From assembly GCA_039621445.1 (NCBI GenBank), contig CP154956.1:72042914-72106913 (forward strand): a stretch of 64,000 nt of DNA. The letters run 5' to 3'. Position numbers and translations under genes: made by a program. How positions within the stretch are numbered: position 1 is the stretch's first letter; every line of letters begins with the position of its first letter. Below the pieces are notes generated by a model. The model saw nothing but the letters and a program-made list of their open reading frames with translations. It was not told the DNA's origin and did not search any database. This document shows, in pieces, positions 16,990 to 28,128 of this stretch. The DNA is from Euglena gracilis. Lineage: Eukaryota > Euglenida > Euglenophyceae > Euglenales.

Positions 16990-17849
16990 ATTCACTTCTT
17001 TAAATCGTCAGCCATTTGCGTTATTGTAGTCAATATTCCACGCACCATGCTTTGTCTTCAATTGCAGGCGGTAATCCACACACAGGTTTCTTTTAGGCAG
17101 ATATCTGCCTAAGTTAACCTCCCCTAAATAATAAACCCCCTGTTTGGGGTCCTTGAAGTCGGGGTCCAAGGGGTGGGTTGTGATTTGGGGGGGGGGTAAT
17201 TTTTGGGCAAAAAATTTCAAAGTCAAAAATCAATCCCAAAACCCCCTCCACAGGCTCCAATAGTCACCTTTTTTTGGCATTTTTGGGATTCTCTTGAAAA
17301 ATGGTTGCTTCTTGAGTATATTTTCTGCACTAATTTTCATTATTTTTATGCTTTTTTGCAACATTTCTGCTGATTTTTTTCCTGTTTTTTTTTCCTTTGC
17401 TTTCACAGCTGCCAGAGGGGAGTTATTGTTATTTGGGCGACCGAAGCGGTCCTCGGGCGGTGGGGGGTACCATTTGGGGGGTTTATTATTTAGGGGGGGG
17501 GTTAACGCTTGTCTCTCACAAAAGCCCCATTCTGTGACTCCTCTTGTCTCGTTTTAGGCGGATATCCGCGTGCAGTTGTAATATTTCTTCGTATCTCAAA
17601 CGCCATGGATAACGTAAAGCCACACCCATTCAACATTTTTGAACACCCATTTCCAATCGTTCTAATGCCCCCAAAACACAATCCATAGACAATCGGAAAC
17701 GGTGATGGCGGCGTGATAACCGCGCAAAAAACCTTCAGAAAACATTTTTCCCAAAGCTGCCACTCACACCTCTGAATTTGAACCTTGGGCCCTTTTAGGG
17801 GAAACAGCCAACGGCAAAAGAAGCAGTTGGGCAATTAGCGCCGCCTAAG
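16990..17849. mobile_element. Truncated, rearranged copy of the CTTAGGCGG transposon
   Basis: The right end (17740-17849) matches the right end of 39031-41636: aagctgccactcacacctctg, a ...ggcccttttaggggaaac segment, and a terminus reading gcgccgcctaag. The stretch 16990-17115 matches 41150-41260 of the same element. About 400 bp of unrelated sequence (17115-17530) interrupts. Short hairpin motifs such as ggcggatatccgcg recur. The opposite CTTAGGCGG end is not found. Confidence 0.65.
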
Positions 17850-18088
17850 CCTGTCGTGCATCCTGACCCCCCTCATCCCGGACGTTCTCTTTGATCTCAG
17901 CGGGGCAGGAGCCCACTCTTGAGTCTCTCTGCAGGGTTCGGAATCGCCCTCCCCCTGTGAGCTGAGCGGAACACGGCTTCTGGATGGGTGCCCCCAAGGC
18001 AGGTGACCACCGTCAAGCCTACTTTCCCTTCCACACTGGGAGACGAACCCGTCCTACCAGTTAAGGGCCGGTGGACCCCTGTGGGCAG

Positions 18089-18183
18089 CTCCGCTCGAAG
18101 TTCTCCATCTTCCGGGCGCTGCCCAACGCATGGAAGTGTGGGGTGCTGTACTTCGACGGCCATGGCATCCTTCCCAGAGAAGG
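18089..18183 (+). CDS. Exon of unrecognised 18-21 kb gene
   Basis: Acceptor cctgtgggcag and donor gaagg|gtgggc bracket a 95-nt coding segment reading SKFSIFRALPNAWKCG then VLYFDGHGILPRE. Confidence 0.5.
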
Positions 18184-18496
18184 GTGGGCCGCCCGCACAC
18201 ACAGCACAAAACACACACACACACACACACACACTCAGTCTGGCACATGAGCCCAGGCACATCCAACCCCTCCAGCTGTGTTGTGTGTGTGTGTGTGTGT
18301 GTGTGTTGTGTGTGTGTTGTGCGTTGTGCGTTGTGCGTTGTGCGTTGTGTGTTGTGTGTTGTGTGTTGTGCGTTGTGCGTTGTGTGTTGTGTTGTGTTGT
18401 GTTGTGTTTTGTGGGTGGGTGGGTGGGTGGGTGGGTGTGTGGGTGTGTGGGTGGGTGGGTGGGTGGGTGGGTGGGTGGGTGGGTGGGTGGGTGGGT

Positions 18497-18530
<34 letters not shown>

Positions 18531-20990
18531 AAACACACACATCTCCCCTCCCCTGTCCACCAAATTGACCCGGCTTGTCCAACGACCCGATGCGATCAGG
18601 TGCGACCTTTTTGGGCCAAGGCCTGGGGCCGCCAAGAAACATCCCCGTGCTGGGGCGTCGCCGGCTCCTCCCCGCCGCCCCGGCGCCACCCCGCCCTGCC
18701 CCTCCCCACGCTGAACATCGTGGGCACGCTGTTCAACCGCCGGGACCTCTTCGCGGGCCCCACCCTGCAGCTGGACCTCGACTGGGTGTACCGCCTGAGG
18801 CCGTTCCTCGACGAGGCGTTCTATGCTCTGGGAGGGACGTGAGAGATTCTTGGGTGCTCTGAGGCCTGAAGGGTGGGATTTCCCTTTGAGGCGGGGGTGG
18901 GGCAGGGGGGGGGGAGTCCAGTGCAGAGAGAGTGAGCAAAGACGGCCAGCACAATTGTGCCACACGGTAGCCACGAGGTCCTTTGAAGCGTGTCAGACCT
19001 TTTGGTTGCACTGGGGTTGGGAGCCAATTGTATCCGGGGCTGTCTCCTCTTGTCGATCTTTCCCAACGTTTTGGGGGGTCGTTTGCACACCAGCAATGGC
19101 CCCAATCACTCTCCTTCTAAATGCTGGACTGTTGGAAGTGCAAAGAAAGGGCAGTGCATTTGTGATGCCCCGGCCCAGCCGCCAACGGGTTGTCGGAGCG
19201 CTTCGGGATCGCGCCGTGCATCTTCGCATCGGCGGCGGTGCTCCAGGCGAAGCAGCGCAAGGATGGCGATGGCGACGACCCGACCTCTGCCCGGCCTCGC
19301 TTCCCTGGCACCGGTGAGGTGTGCCTGTGCGTTGCGTGCGTTGCGTGCGTTGGTGGCATGCAATTTTCTGAGCTTGGCTTTCTCGGCAGCCGGGTGTACA
19401 GGAGGCTTTTTGTCCCTCCGATAAGTCCGGGCTCTGTTTCTGTGGTTACGTGTGGGCTTGCCGTGGCCTTGCAGGACCGTGCTGCCCCCCCCCACCCCCG
19501 CTCCATGGCCCACAGGGGGCGCTGCCTTGGCCGCAGTTCGAGAGCGCCGTGGGGCAGCAGTTCCTCAACACGCTGGGGCTGCACTTGCGGGGGCTGCAGG
19601 ACCCCTGGACGAATGAGCCCGCGTACGCGATGACTCGCCCGCGGCGCCTCCAGATGGGGGGCGGATGCCTTGGGGGGGGGGGGCAGGTGTGCTGGTGGTT
19701 GGGGCTTGCATTTTTGGGGCTGACTGCGGGGGACTGGGTGTGGGGTGTCTGCACTCTGCAGCGAAATGGCCAGCTTTTGGTGGGTGGGAAGTCGTGGGAG
19801 GTAGGTAGCTATGGCTGGCTGCGGCCCACCCCAAAACTTTTTTTGGTTGGGCCCTCGGCCGACCGTGCCCACGACGGCCCCAACCAAACTGCAAAAAATG
19901 ATCACAAATAAGAATGAGGTTCTTTGAAGGAATAGGGTTCGAGATAGGATTATCCTGCAAACACTTGAACCCACTTCCCGCTCATCGTTGCTATATTGGC
20001 CTGTACAGGATACTCAGCGAACCCTAAGAGGGGCCCAACTCGGGTCAATACAGATGGGACGACTCCCTCAGCGCCTTTGGTGCCTCGCTCGGGTCCCCCA
20101 TGCGCCATGTGTATGAACCCTAGTTGGGCGGCTCTTTGGGGTAGCTGGTGCCCTCTAGGGGCCAATTATCATGCAATTGCACGATGCAGTTCTGCTTTGG
20201 TTGCTGGATCTGTTGGGGTTGGGTGGCCGCGGCCGACTGTGGCCCAACCAAACCAAACTTGGAATTGGGGTCCGTAGCTGGCCACAGCCGCACTTCGTCC
20301 CGTGACTGATTGCCCATTGCCCCGGGGGCTTGCGGCAGCACTGGACCAGGGCAGTCCATGAGGGGTGGGATTTTACTAAGAGCTGCCCTTTTGGCCGAGG
20401 GATGACCTACAGCTGATCAAGGAGTCAACTGAGCGATGCCAGAAATCACTTTCCCCTCGAAATCGACCCATTTTTGTCAAAATATAGGCATTTTTTTGGC
20501 TATAGTTCTTGTGGATTTTCATTGAATGTGTTGGGACAGGAATTTTTTTGCTTTAGGACCGCCCTTCACTGGACAAATCACTTCAGAGACCATCTGGATT
20601 GTCTTTTGTTTGTTTCAAACATTCATTTGTTTTTCCAAACACCGTTGCAGGCCAATTTTAGGGATGGGTTTCTGATTGGGTTTGCTAGGTTCCCAACACA
20701 GCGTCAGTCGCCATGGTCACAACGGCATCTGGGGTGCCCTCCCTCTACCCCCCCCCTCCCCAATGAGGCGGCGTGCCTCCCCGGCTCTCCGCGCCGTACC
20801 CGCCGGGCCCCCTGGAGGGGCTGCTGGACGTCATAGTCACGAAGCGCCAGGTGGCGCTGGTGGAGATGTTCGCTGCGGAGACGAGCTGCTTCGTCCAGCT
20901 GCGCATCGGGCGGGACGTCGCCCATCCGGTGGTGGTGCTCTGCATCGGCCGCCTCCGGACCAGGCTGGACGGCCCGCCGGGAGGGGACGA
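18089..20990 (+). CDS. Unrecognised multi-exon gene
   Basis: At least five GC-rich segments on the + strand read as protein between T-rich introns. Exon 18089-18183 starts after gtgggcag and contains CGVLYFDGHGILPRE. Exon about 18690-18838 has NIVGTLFNRRDLFAG and LDLDWVYRLRPFLDEAF. Exon 19179-19318 has LSERFGIAPCIFASAAVLQ and an acidic tail. Exon from 19516 has FESAVGQQFLNTLGLHLRGL and then PWTNEPAYAM. Exon about 20775-20990 has LLDVIVTKRQVALVEMF and a further helix. The 19179-19318 and 19516 exons join in phase. The 18.7-kb exon does not join cleanly to its neighbours, so a further exon or a different boundary is likely. No family is recognised; the DGHG motif alone is not diagnostic. Start and stop are not located. 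Confidence 0.5.
18209..18530. repeat. Compound (CA)n, (GT)n, (GTTGTGC)n and (GGGT)n arrays
   Basis: CA 18209-18232, GT 18283-18317, GCGTTGT-type 18318-18410, GGGT 18411-18500, GT 18501-18528, all in one intron. Confidence 0.95.
18690..18838 (+). CDS. Exon of unrecognised 18-21 kb gene
   Basis: GC-rich segment ending at a strong donor (ggac|gtgaga). Reads NIVGTLFNRRDLFAGPTLQL then DWVYRLRPFLDEAFYAL. The 5' boundary is uncertain. Confidence 0.55.
19179..19318 (+). CDS. Exon of unrecognised 18-21 kb gene
   Basis: Acceptor ccggcccag and donor ggtgag|gtgtgc. Reads LSERFGIAPCIFASAAVLQA followed by Lys/Asp-rich residues. Confidence 0.55.
19516..19690 (+). CDS. Exon of unrecognised 18-21 kb gene
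   Basis: Acceptor ggcccacag, phase 0 with the previous exon. Reads LPWPQFESAVGQQFLNTLGL then a segment with PWTNEPAYAM; a G run precedes a possible donor at cag|gtgtgc. Confidence 0.55.
19790..20300. mobile_element. Palindrome-bearing element, CGGCCG family (copy 1)
   Basis: Starts near a cgtgggaggtagg end motif, carries ggccg-type palindromes at 19850-19895 and 20215-20290, and encloses an imperfect palindrome (about 19985-20165) also present at 35435-35603. The shared core includes ccctagttgggcggctcttt. Confidence 0.6.
20775..20990 (+). CDS. Exon of unrecognised 18-21 kb gene
   Basis: GC-rich + frame reading LEGLLDVIVTKRQVALVEMF then TSCFVQLRIGRDVAHPVVV. The minus-strand reading is Ser/Pro-rich and less protein-like. 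Confidence 0.5.
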
Positions 20991-20999
20991 CATCAGACT

Positions 21000-23900
21000 T
21001 CCTTTTTCTTGGACCCCCCCCCAGAAGGAAGGGGAGTCTGCGATTGAGCCTGCGATTCCCAAGCCAAGCAAGCCAAGGGGTCTGGGTAGAGGTCGGGACG
21101 AAAATTCCCACTGCAAAGTTGGGGAGATTTTCGAAAATGGCCAATGCGAGGGAGAATGGGGGTTTTGGGGGGGGGGAGGCACTTTGACCCCGAAAATACA
21201 ATGCCTCGATGATTGTTTTCGATAGTCAGGCACTTAACCTCTAGCATGAAGGCAGATGCCCATGCTTGACCTGACTCACCGTCACCCCACACATTTTGAA
21301 CCTTGCGCACACCATTCCCCCTGGGATATGGTCACGTCTGCGAACCTGTCAAGGTCCCACCCGTGAAACTGTCAGGGTGTCATGATAGGACGTTGCCACG
21401 GTCTCTGGTAGTTATTCCTGTCCGGTGGACGTTTCGCAACAGTGGTGCAATAGCCCCCGGTGGAATGTGCGAGCCCTTCCAGCCTGTCCCCATCCACCGG
21501 CAGCCTCGTGGGTTTCGTCGTCACCGCTCGCTCCTGACACCTTTGCCATGGGCGACGGTGGGTGTACTATACTGCTCTTCGACGTGCCCCCAGACCAGTG
21601 TGATGGGCGGTGTGGAGCAGGCTGGTTTCGTTATTGGTCACTCAAATTTTTCGCTTTGATTTTATGCATATTTGTTGGGAGGCACTCCAGTAAGGGGGTT
21701 AGCATTAAATGCAACCTTGTAGTTACCTCCGGAGACTGTCACGCTCGACACCTGTCTCAGGTTCCTGCCCGGGAAACTGTCAGGTCAGTATCCCAGGGTG
21801 GGGGCCGTGTGCATGTGCGTGTGACAGTCATTGTTCTCGTTCACTCGCTCGCGTTCAGCTTCTTCGCAATTTGTAATTTAGTAATCTTTCAATTTATTTT
21901 CTGGCCTCTAAGGTTTGCCGAAAATGCTGCCTTGCTCATACACCGCATGCCTGCGACATATTCGCTGCCCCCTGGGCGTTATAATTGTGTCTGCTGGCTG
22001 TCCCCCTCCCCTCCACTGACCACTTCATCATCAGCCTTGTTGGCCAACAACATGACTGATGTCCGTGTTGTACATCAGTCCCCCTGGCGACCTAACCCAC
22101 GGCGTGGCAATCAACTCGTAAACCCCGGGCCCCTCTCCCCTCAAGGCTGCGACCAGCTCGACTGGTGCATGCAAAACCAAGGCGCCTTTCGTGCCGGTGC
22201 TCACCGGACATATTTCTCCCGGGCTGCACCACTTTCGCACAATTTGTTGCTTCCGAACTTTCTCGTTTTGCTGTTGCTTCCGAACGAACTTTCTCACAGG
22301 TCTGGTGAGCCGGGCTGGCTGCGGCCTCCATAGAAATTTCAATTTATTCTTTTGCCCTGATGGCCGAGTGGTTTCGCTGCAGGTTCAATTTGCGGGACCT
22401 GCCAGGTTTTGTAATCCCCCCAGTATTCTATTGAAAGAATCCTGTGCAAATTGCATTTTTGATTAAAAATTTGCATATTTTGACATCTTTCGCTTAAAAA
22501 GAACACCATCAAGGTGTTCATATGGGGCTTCATAATGCTCGTGTCAATTTTGATATATGAGTGTTACAACGATGAAATGTTGGATGTTGAAACATTTTGA
22601 GTGCAAGAATGCATTCAAAAGTTTTCAATTGTGTAACCGAAGATAGCTTTCTCCATTCCCTTCTTTGCCTTTGACCTTTTTTTAAAAAAAATGTTAAAAC
22701 TTTTCATAACTTTAATTGATCTGCTGAAATTGTTATTTGCAAATTAATATCTTCACAGCGGTTTCACCGTTTGGAAACGGTGGGCAGTGTGGAAGAAGGA
22801 GTTCCAACGTCGCCAATATTTCCACAAGACTGTGGAAAATGTGTCCCAAGAGAAAACGATGTAAGAGGTGAATCACCGATGTGACTGGCCAATAAAACAA
22901 TACGAAAGAAGATGAGCTTTGGGTCAAGTTCGCATGTTCCATTGTCGCTTGTTCATAAATTGTAGTAATCTACCCCGATTTTGAGGCAGTCTGGAAGGTA
23001 AAATGGTATTTTACCAAACAGCCCAGTTCACTACCCGGTCACACCTGAAATCAATTTTGGAGTGACACAAATTGGGTTGGCAATGGCCTTTCAAATTGTC
23101 TGAAAACATTTTCATGAGGAGTGAGCCAATTATCAGCCGTTGTTTATTGATGTTATTTTTTTTGAATTTTAAATTGGCACAACTTTCTACAAAAGAGCTG
23201 TGTTATCCCTGTTGGGGATTGGGGATGCTCTGTTGCGCACAAACCCATTAAATACCACTGTCCAATGCTCCAGGAGCACTCCGTAAGGTTAAGCGCCAGA
23301 AATTTGGTGGCATATTTGGCTGCTGACCGCGGTCAGCAGAACCTCAAGCTGGGGGCTCGAGCTGTTGGCAGGGTATTTTGGGGAACAGAACGTGAGCCAA
23401 TATTTATGAGTCGGAAATGAGCCTATAATACCTGCTTTATGCAGCAATGACATTTCCGCTTCAAACCATTCATTTTCGCTTTCTGAACCATTTTGGTTGA
23501 TTTTGGGGGGTTCCAACAAAATCATTATTCAAGACGCAGCACTTTGAATGGTCTCCGTCTCAAGACACAGACCTCATGCCTGAAGTCCGGCGTCTTAGAT
23601 GCAAACCCTGTCCTGAGTCCCTGCACCTAAGACGCGGACTTAAGGGCAAAAGTGCAAAACACCCGATCCGTGCGCAAAAGTTTTCGGAACGTAGGCAAAT
23701 ATTTTTGAGTGCCAAACATTTTTGAGATAACGTGTGAACAAATTTTTAACATGTGCAAACATTTTTGAGATAAAGTGCAAAAATATTGACCAAAAGTGCA
23801 AATAAATATGGTGTGGAGTGCGAAAGAATCGGGCGTTAGGTGTAGTACGTTCATTTGAATGTTTTGAATGCTTGTGCTCCTATGAGAGTGCAGCCAGTGA

Positions 23901-25700
23901 AAATGCTAAAAGACCCATATGAAAATGGCAAGTTGGGAATAACCCCCCAGACACAGGCCTCCCATGCCAGCAGCACACCTGACCTTTGATACAATCCGAT
24001 CAATACAATACAATGTTTGTGTGTGTGTGTGTTTTTGGAGCATTGCAAAAAAAATCGCAAATACACGCTAATTCCCCAGCCCCCCCCAATCAAACAATTG
24101 ACAAACCACCTTTGTGCTTTTGGTGTTTTTTTTCTATTTTTCCCGTTAAAGGCAATTTTCAAAAATTTTCGGCGCTTCGCGCCGAAAAGATATACCCGGT
24201 GCCTCCGGTGCGGGACCCCCCCCCGGGGGGGGGGGTCCGGCCCACCCACCCCCCTCCCCCCGGGGGGGGGGGGCCGGGGGACTTAAAAAGAAGCCTGGCC
24301 ACACTTTTATTTGGTTCAATTGGTAAACATGTATGTGCAGCCATTTGCTTCTGGTCCCCCCTTTGGGCTTTGGGCGAACGGTGAACAGGTGGTTGGTGAA
24401 TACCTTGGAAATAGCGGTAAAAATTTTGGCAGCCTTCAATGGGCCATGCTGCTACCAAGCTCTTCTTGTTCAGTGCTTCATCACCCTGTGATTTTTTTTA
24501 AAAAAAAACAGCAGGAGCTGGAACATGTGTTTCTGGTCAACAGAATGCAAATTCTGGTCAGTTGGCAGGCCATCACCAGGGTGGGTGTGCTTTCACCTCT
24601 CAGAACCCCACCCAGGGAAGGGGTAGCAATTTTTTAAAGAGCACACCATTTTTGTCGACAAATTTGGCTTTTTGGGGGGGAAGCCTGAACCCCACCCCAG
24701 GGGGGGACTGATGGTCCCCCCCAAAAGTGACTGACATGCCTTTAGGATTGTGATGCAGGTCCGACCTGAAATTCGGGCATCAGCCCAGCAGACAAAAAGG
24801 AGGATGCATTTGATTTGGTAGAGGAGTGCCCCCCCCCCCCCCCGACCACGGGGTGCCCCCCCCACCTACCAAGGGGGGTATGGACCAACTGGGAGGGGGG
24901 CACCTTCAAAAGACAGATTCGTTTTTGGTGCTTTGCACCAAAAATTTCTGGCTGTTGAACTGTTTTTTCTGGCTATTTTTTGAAAAAAACTTTGGCTGGT
25001 TGCTTTTTTTTTCCGCCCCAAATGCCCAAAATTGCATTTTGGGTCGATTTTGGGAGTCAGAATGTTTGGGGTCAAGTCCCCCATCCCCCCCCCCAGGGTG
25101 GAATGCACAAAGGGGGCAGGGCGGGTGGTCCGGGACATACATTGTTTAAGGTGTGACCCATGGAGGTTAGGCAGGGGGGAGCTGTGGGCCCCCGGTGAAG
25201 TTCACCGGTGAACATTCACGGGGGGGGAGGGGGTGCCCTCAACCGGTGAACTTCACCGGTGAACCTTCACCAGTGAACTTCATTGTTTTGAGAGTTGGGG
25301 GTGATATTTCAATGGGCGATATTGGCAAAACTTGCCAAATGCCATTTTTGGCCATTTTCAACCAAAATGAGGAGCCCAGATAACCGCGGCGAGGACAAGA
25401 AAAAAGGCATCAGTATCAGTCCAATGCTTCATGCATGCCGATGGGGGGGGTAACCCCCCCCCAGAACACCATGCCCCCCATATGAGACCCCCCCCCCCTG
25501 GGATTCTGCAAGGCACCTTGCCCACGTATCGCGGTGATGACTGCGGTGTGGGCTCCTCCACAAAAAATGTTCGAGTAGTGAATTTCACCAGTGAATATAT
25601 ATGGTTGGTATCAGGCGGGTCCTTGGGGTGTGGATGCCGGCTGCTTCTGTCTCTCTCCTCCATATGGCTCGGCCAACGACGCCACCCGTTCTGTCACCCC
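21000..25700. other. Gene-poor interval
   Basis: No supported exon. Features seen: a 'ggaaactgtcagg' motif repeated at 21365 and 21774 and again near 37940; AT-rich unique-looking DNA at 22340-23880; a GC hairpin with long C/G runs around a 'cggcgcttcgcgccg' core (24168-24285); G/C-run elements at 24660-24910; and tandem 'ttcaccggtgaa' palindromes at 25196-25285. Confidence 0.4.
24168..24285. repeat. G/C-run hairpin element with cggcgcttcgcgccg core
   Basis: A perfect short hairpin (cggcgcttcgcgccg) is followed by paired C and G runs of 9-12. The same core motif type occurs in the MITEs at 37303-37702, 47923-48343 and 49534-49936. Confidence 0.6.
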
Positions 25701-25762
25701 AGTCTCGCGTCCCGTCCCCCCCCCCCCCAGACCTGCAGCTTTGCCGGCCCCGGCCAGCCAGT

Positions 25763-25966
25763 ATGGCGGAGCGGCACGCGCTGCCCCGGCCGCGGCGCGG
25801 CGGCCACCCCCACCTGGACGTCGGCCAGAGCGTCGTCTGCCTGTGCTCCGCGGACGATTGCTACCACGTGGCCCGCGTGCTGCGCACGGCGGAGACGGCG
25901 GAGGAGGAGCGCTACTACGTGCACTACCTGAACCAGCCCACCCGCCTGGACGAGTGGATCACGGCG
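25763..25966 (+). CDS. MYST exon 1: start codon and chromobarrel
   Basis: ATG at 25763 opens MAERHALPRPRRGG and runs through a Tudor-knot/chromobarrel to RLDEWITA. A C-run acceptor lies just upstream (…cccag at about 25730), so a 5' UTR intron is likely. The 3' edge has no GT; it is set by alignment to exon 2. Confidence 0.85.
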
Positions 25967-26640
25967 GGGGCGCCACTGCAGGGCTCCCCTGGGGGGCGTG
26001 TGTCCAACGGGAACCTCTTCCCTGGGGACCATCCATGTTCAGGGGCCAAAGCAACGTCTCCCACCGTGTCTGTCCCTGTGGCACAATTGCCCCGCGGAAC
26101 AACGGAAGAACCAACTCTCCCTGCTTGCCTTTTCATCCTCAACGCCAAAGCTGGCCACGGCCACTCTTTTGGACCTATCCCTGTGCACTATGATGTGTTG
26201 TGGAGCCTGCTGTCAGTTCTGCATCCCAGATCAGGGGGTCGCTCAAGTCGAAGTGGATCCCATCACCCCCGGGGGGGTCCAGCCAGCGAGCAGCCTTTTC
26301 TCAGCCCCGGACCCCCCATCTACGAGTTTTTAATTGTTTTCCAGCCCCCCAAAGGGCGACACAACAGATTTTTGGCCTTTTGGGCAAAAAAATGGGTCAG
26401 ATTTGGACTGGCCATGGCGAATTCTGGATCAAAAAAAATCGATTTTTTTGCATAATTCCCAGTTCGACCTGGGGTCGGGCCCAGTTCCAGCCGGGCACCC
26501 CATGGGGGGGGGGGGGGCAGCCAGAGCCTTTTTCCAGTCGCTTAAAATTTTGGTTGGTTGGAAGGTTGTGATAGGTCACTATTTCTTAAGTCGGTGGGCG
26601 TTGCCTCCCCTGATGTCAACCTGGCGCCCCCCGGGCGGCG

Positions 26641-26760
26641 GACCGCATCGACTTCGAGTGCGAGCCTGAGCTGTTTGAGGACTCTGCAGAGCGGAAGACG
26701 CGGTCGCAGCGCCGCCGGATGGACGACCGCGCTGAGGGGCCAATGAGCCCAGAGCAAGGG
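26641..26760 (+). CDS. MYST exon 2
   Basis: Forty codons, [14 protein letters not shown] then [11 protein letters not shown], corresponding to the acidic and K-x-TR-x-QKR link after the chromobarrel. It ends at a consensus donor gtaagt. No AG precedes it. Confidence 0.8.
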
Positions 26761-26847
26761 GTAAGTCATGGACGGACGGAGGAGGTGTGTGCCATGTGTG
26801 CGTGCGAGTATGTGCGTGGGTGTGCGCAGGTGTTCATGCCAGTGATG

Positions 26848-26940
26848 TATGTGTGTGTGTGTGTGCGTGCGTGTGTGCGTGCGTGCGTGCGTGCGTGCGT
26901 GCGTGTGTGTGTGTTGTGTGTGCGTGCGTGCGTGTTTGTG

Positions 26941-26972
<32 letters not shown>

Positions 26973-27055
26973 TGTGTGTGCGTGTGCGTGTGCGTGTGCG
27001 TGTGTGTGTGTGCGCGCGCCTGTGCATGTGTTTGTGCGTGTGTGTGCGCGCGTGT
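26848..27055. repeat. (GT)n/(GCGT)n microsatellite in MYST intron 2
   Basis: Alternating GT and GCGT units, shortly after the exon 2 donor. Confidence 0.95.
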
Positions 27056-27371
27056 GGGCGGGTGGGTTCCCCATCACGCTGTGCAAACGGTGGAGGCGGG
27101 TTGGGAAAGCACATCCAAATTCCAAAGTTCAAAGTACAAAGACAGTTCTGGAGTGCAAGATATGGCAGCGAGGCGGTGCGTTGGCTCCATTGGCAAGCAG
27201 TTATCGAAAGCCTTGTTTAGGTAGGTCTCAATCAGCAGGGCGCCTCAGAGGTGTGTTTAAGCATCCCCTCATTGTTTGTGCATTCTGGTTAAGAACCCAA
27301 CGACCTTCTCATTGCTGAGGTGTGGGGTTTGGCTGGTGCTTGCCCTTCCCGTGTGCATTCCTCCAATACAG

Positions 27372-27422
27372 CACGTGAAGAACATCGAGTCCATCGTGTT
27401 CGGCTTCCACACCTTTTACCAG
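27372..27422 (+). CDS. MYST exon 3
   Basis: Seventeen codons between ccaatacag and gtggcc, reading HVKNIESIVFGFHTFYQ. Aligns with the VKNI...LG segment preceding the finger. Confidence 0.8.
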
Positions 27423-28035
27423 GTGGCCACTTTGTCTGGCTGTCCCATAAGATGATATTCTGTTGGGTATGTTGGGCCTCACAACGTGTGGGGTGTGGAC
27501 CTCATTTCTGTCAGAAAGCCACCAGGATATGTCCCTGCAGGCGCAATCCCCAAAGATATTGGGTTCGGTGTCGTGCACATAAAAAAGAGGTCTACAAGCA
27601 ACATTCCTCAAGGGTCACAGCATCCCTCCCCAGGTTGTTCCTGAAAAGAACCCTGCACCACCAGGTTGAAGGTTCCCTGGGGTTGTGACAGAAGCCTGAC
27701 GGGACCCTTTGAGATTGGTGACCTGAGGACCAATGCATCCCTGGTCTTGGATCCCCAGGGGGTGTTGGGCCGTGCGTGCTGCCTGGAGGAGGGATTTTTC
27801 CTCCATCTTTGGCCCGAGGCGATTCCCCACTTGGCTCAGTTGGTCCCCCCCCCCCCGACCCAAGGGGGTGGGTGGGTGGGTGGTGTGGGCCCTCGTGTGC
27901 CTCCTGGGTCCTGAATGAAACCTCTGGATGGGTGGGATGGAATGGGCCAATGAGATTGCAGATGGCATACGGATGGATGCACATATGCACATATGCACGC
28001 TGCACGGCACACATGGCAGTGGAGGGAGGGCCAGG

Positions 28036-28128
28036 CGGCGGTACTACTCACCCTACCCGGAGGCGTACATCGGGGACGCCAAGCAGCTCTTCATCTGTGA
28101 GTTCTGCCTGAAGTACTTCCCCCGGAAG
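28036..28128 (+). CDS. MYST exon 4: first half of the C2HC finger
   Basis: RRYYSPYPEAYIGDAK then LFICEFCLKYFPRK, ending at AAG|gtccgc. The exact acceptor is uncertain: available AGs leave a one-nucleotide phase difference with exon 3. Confidence 0.85.

Noticed and set aside
22359-22420. tRNA-like D-arm word (tgatggccgagtggttt)
   Set aside because: No anticodon arm, T-arm or acceptor pairing follows at the right spacing.
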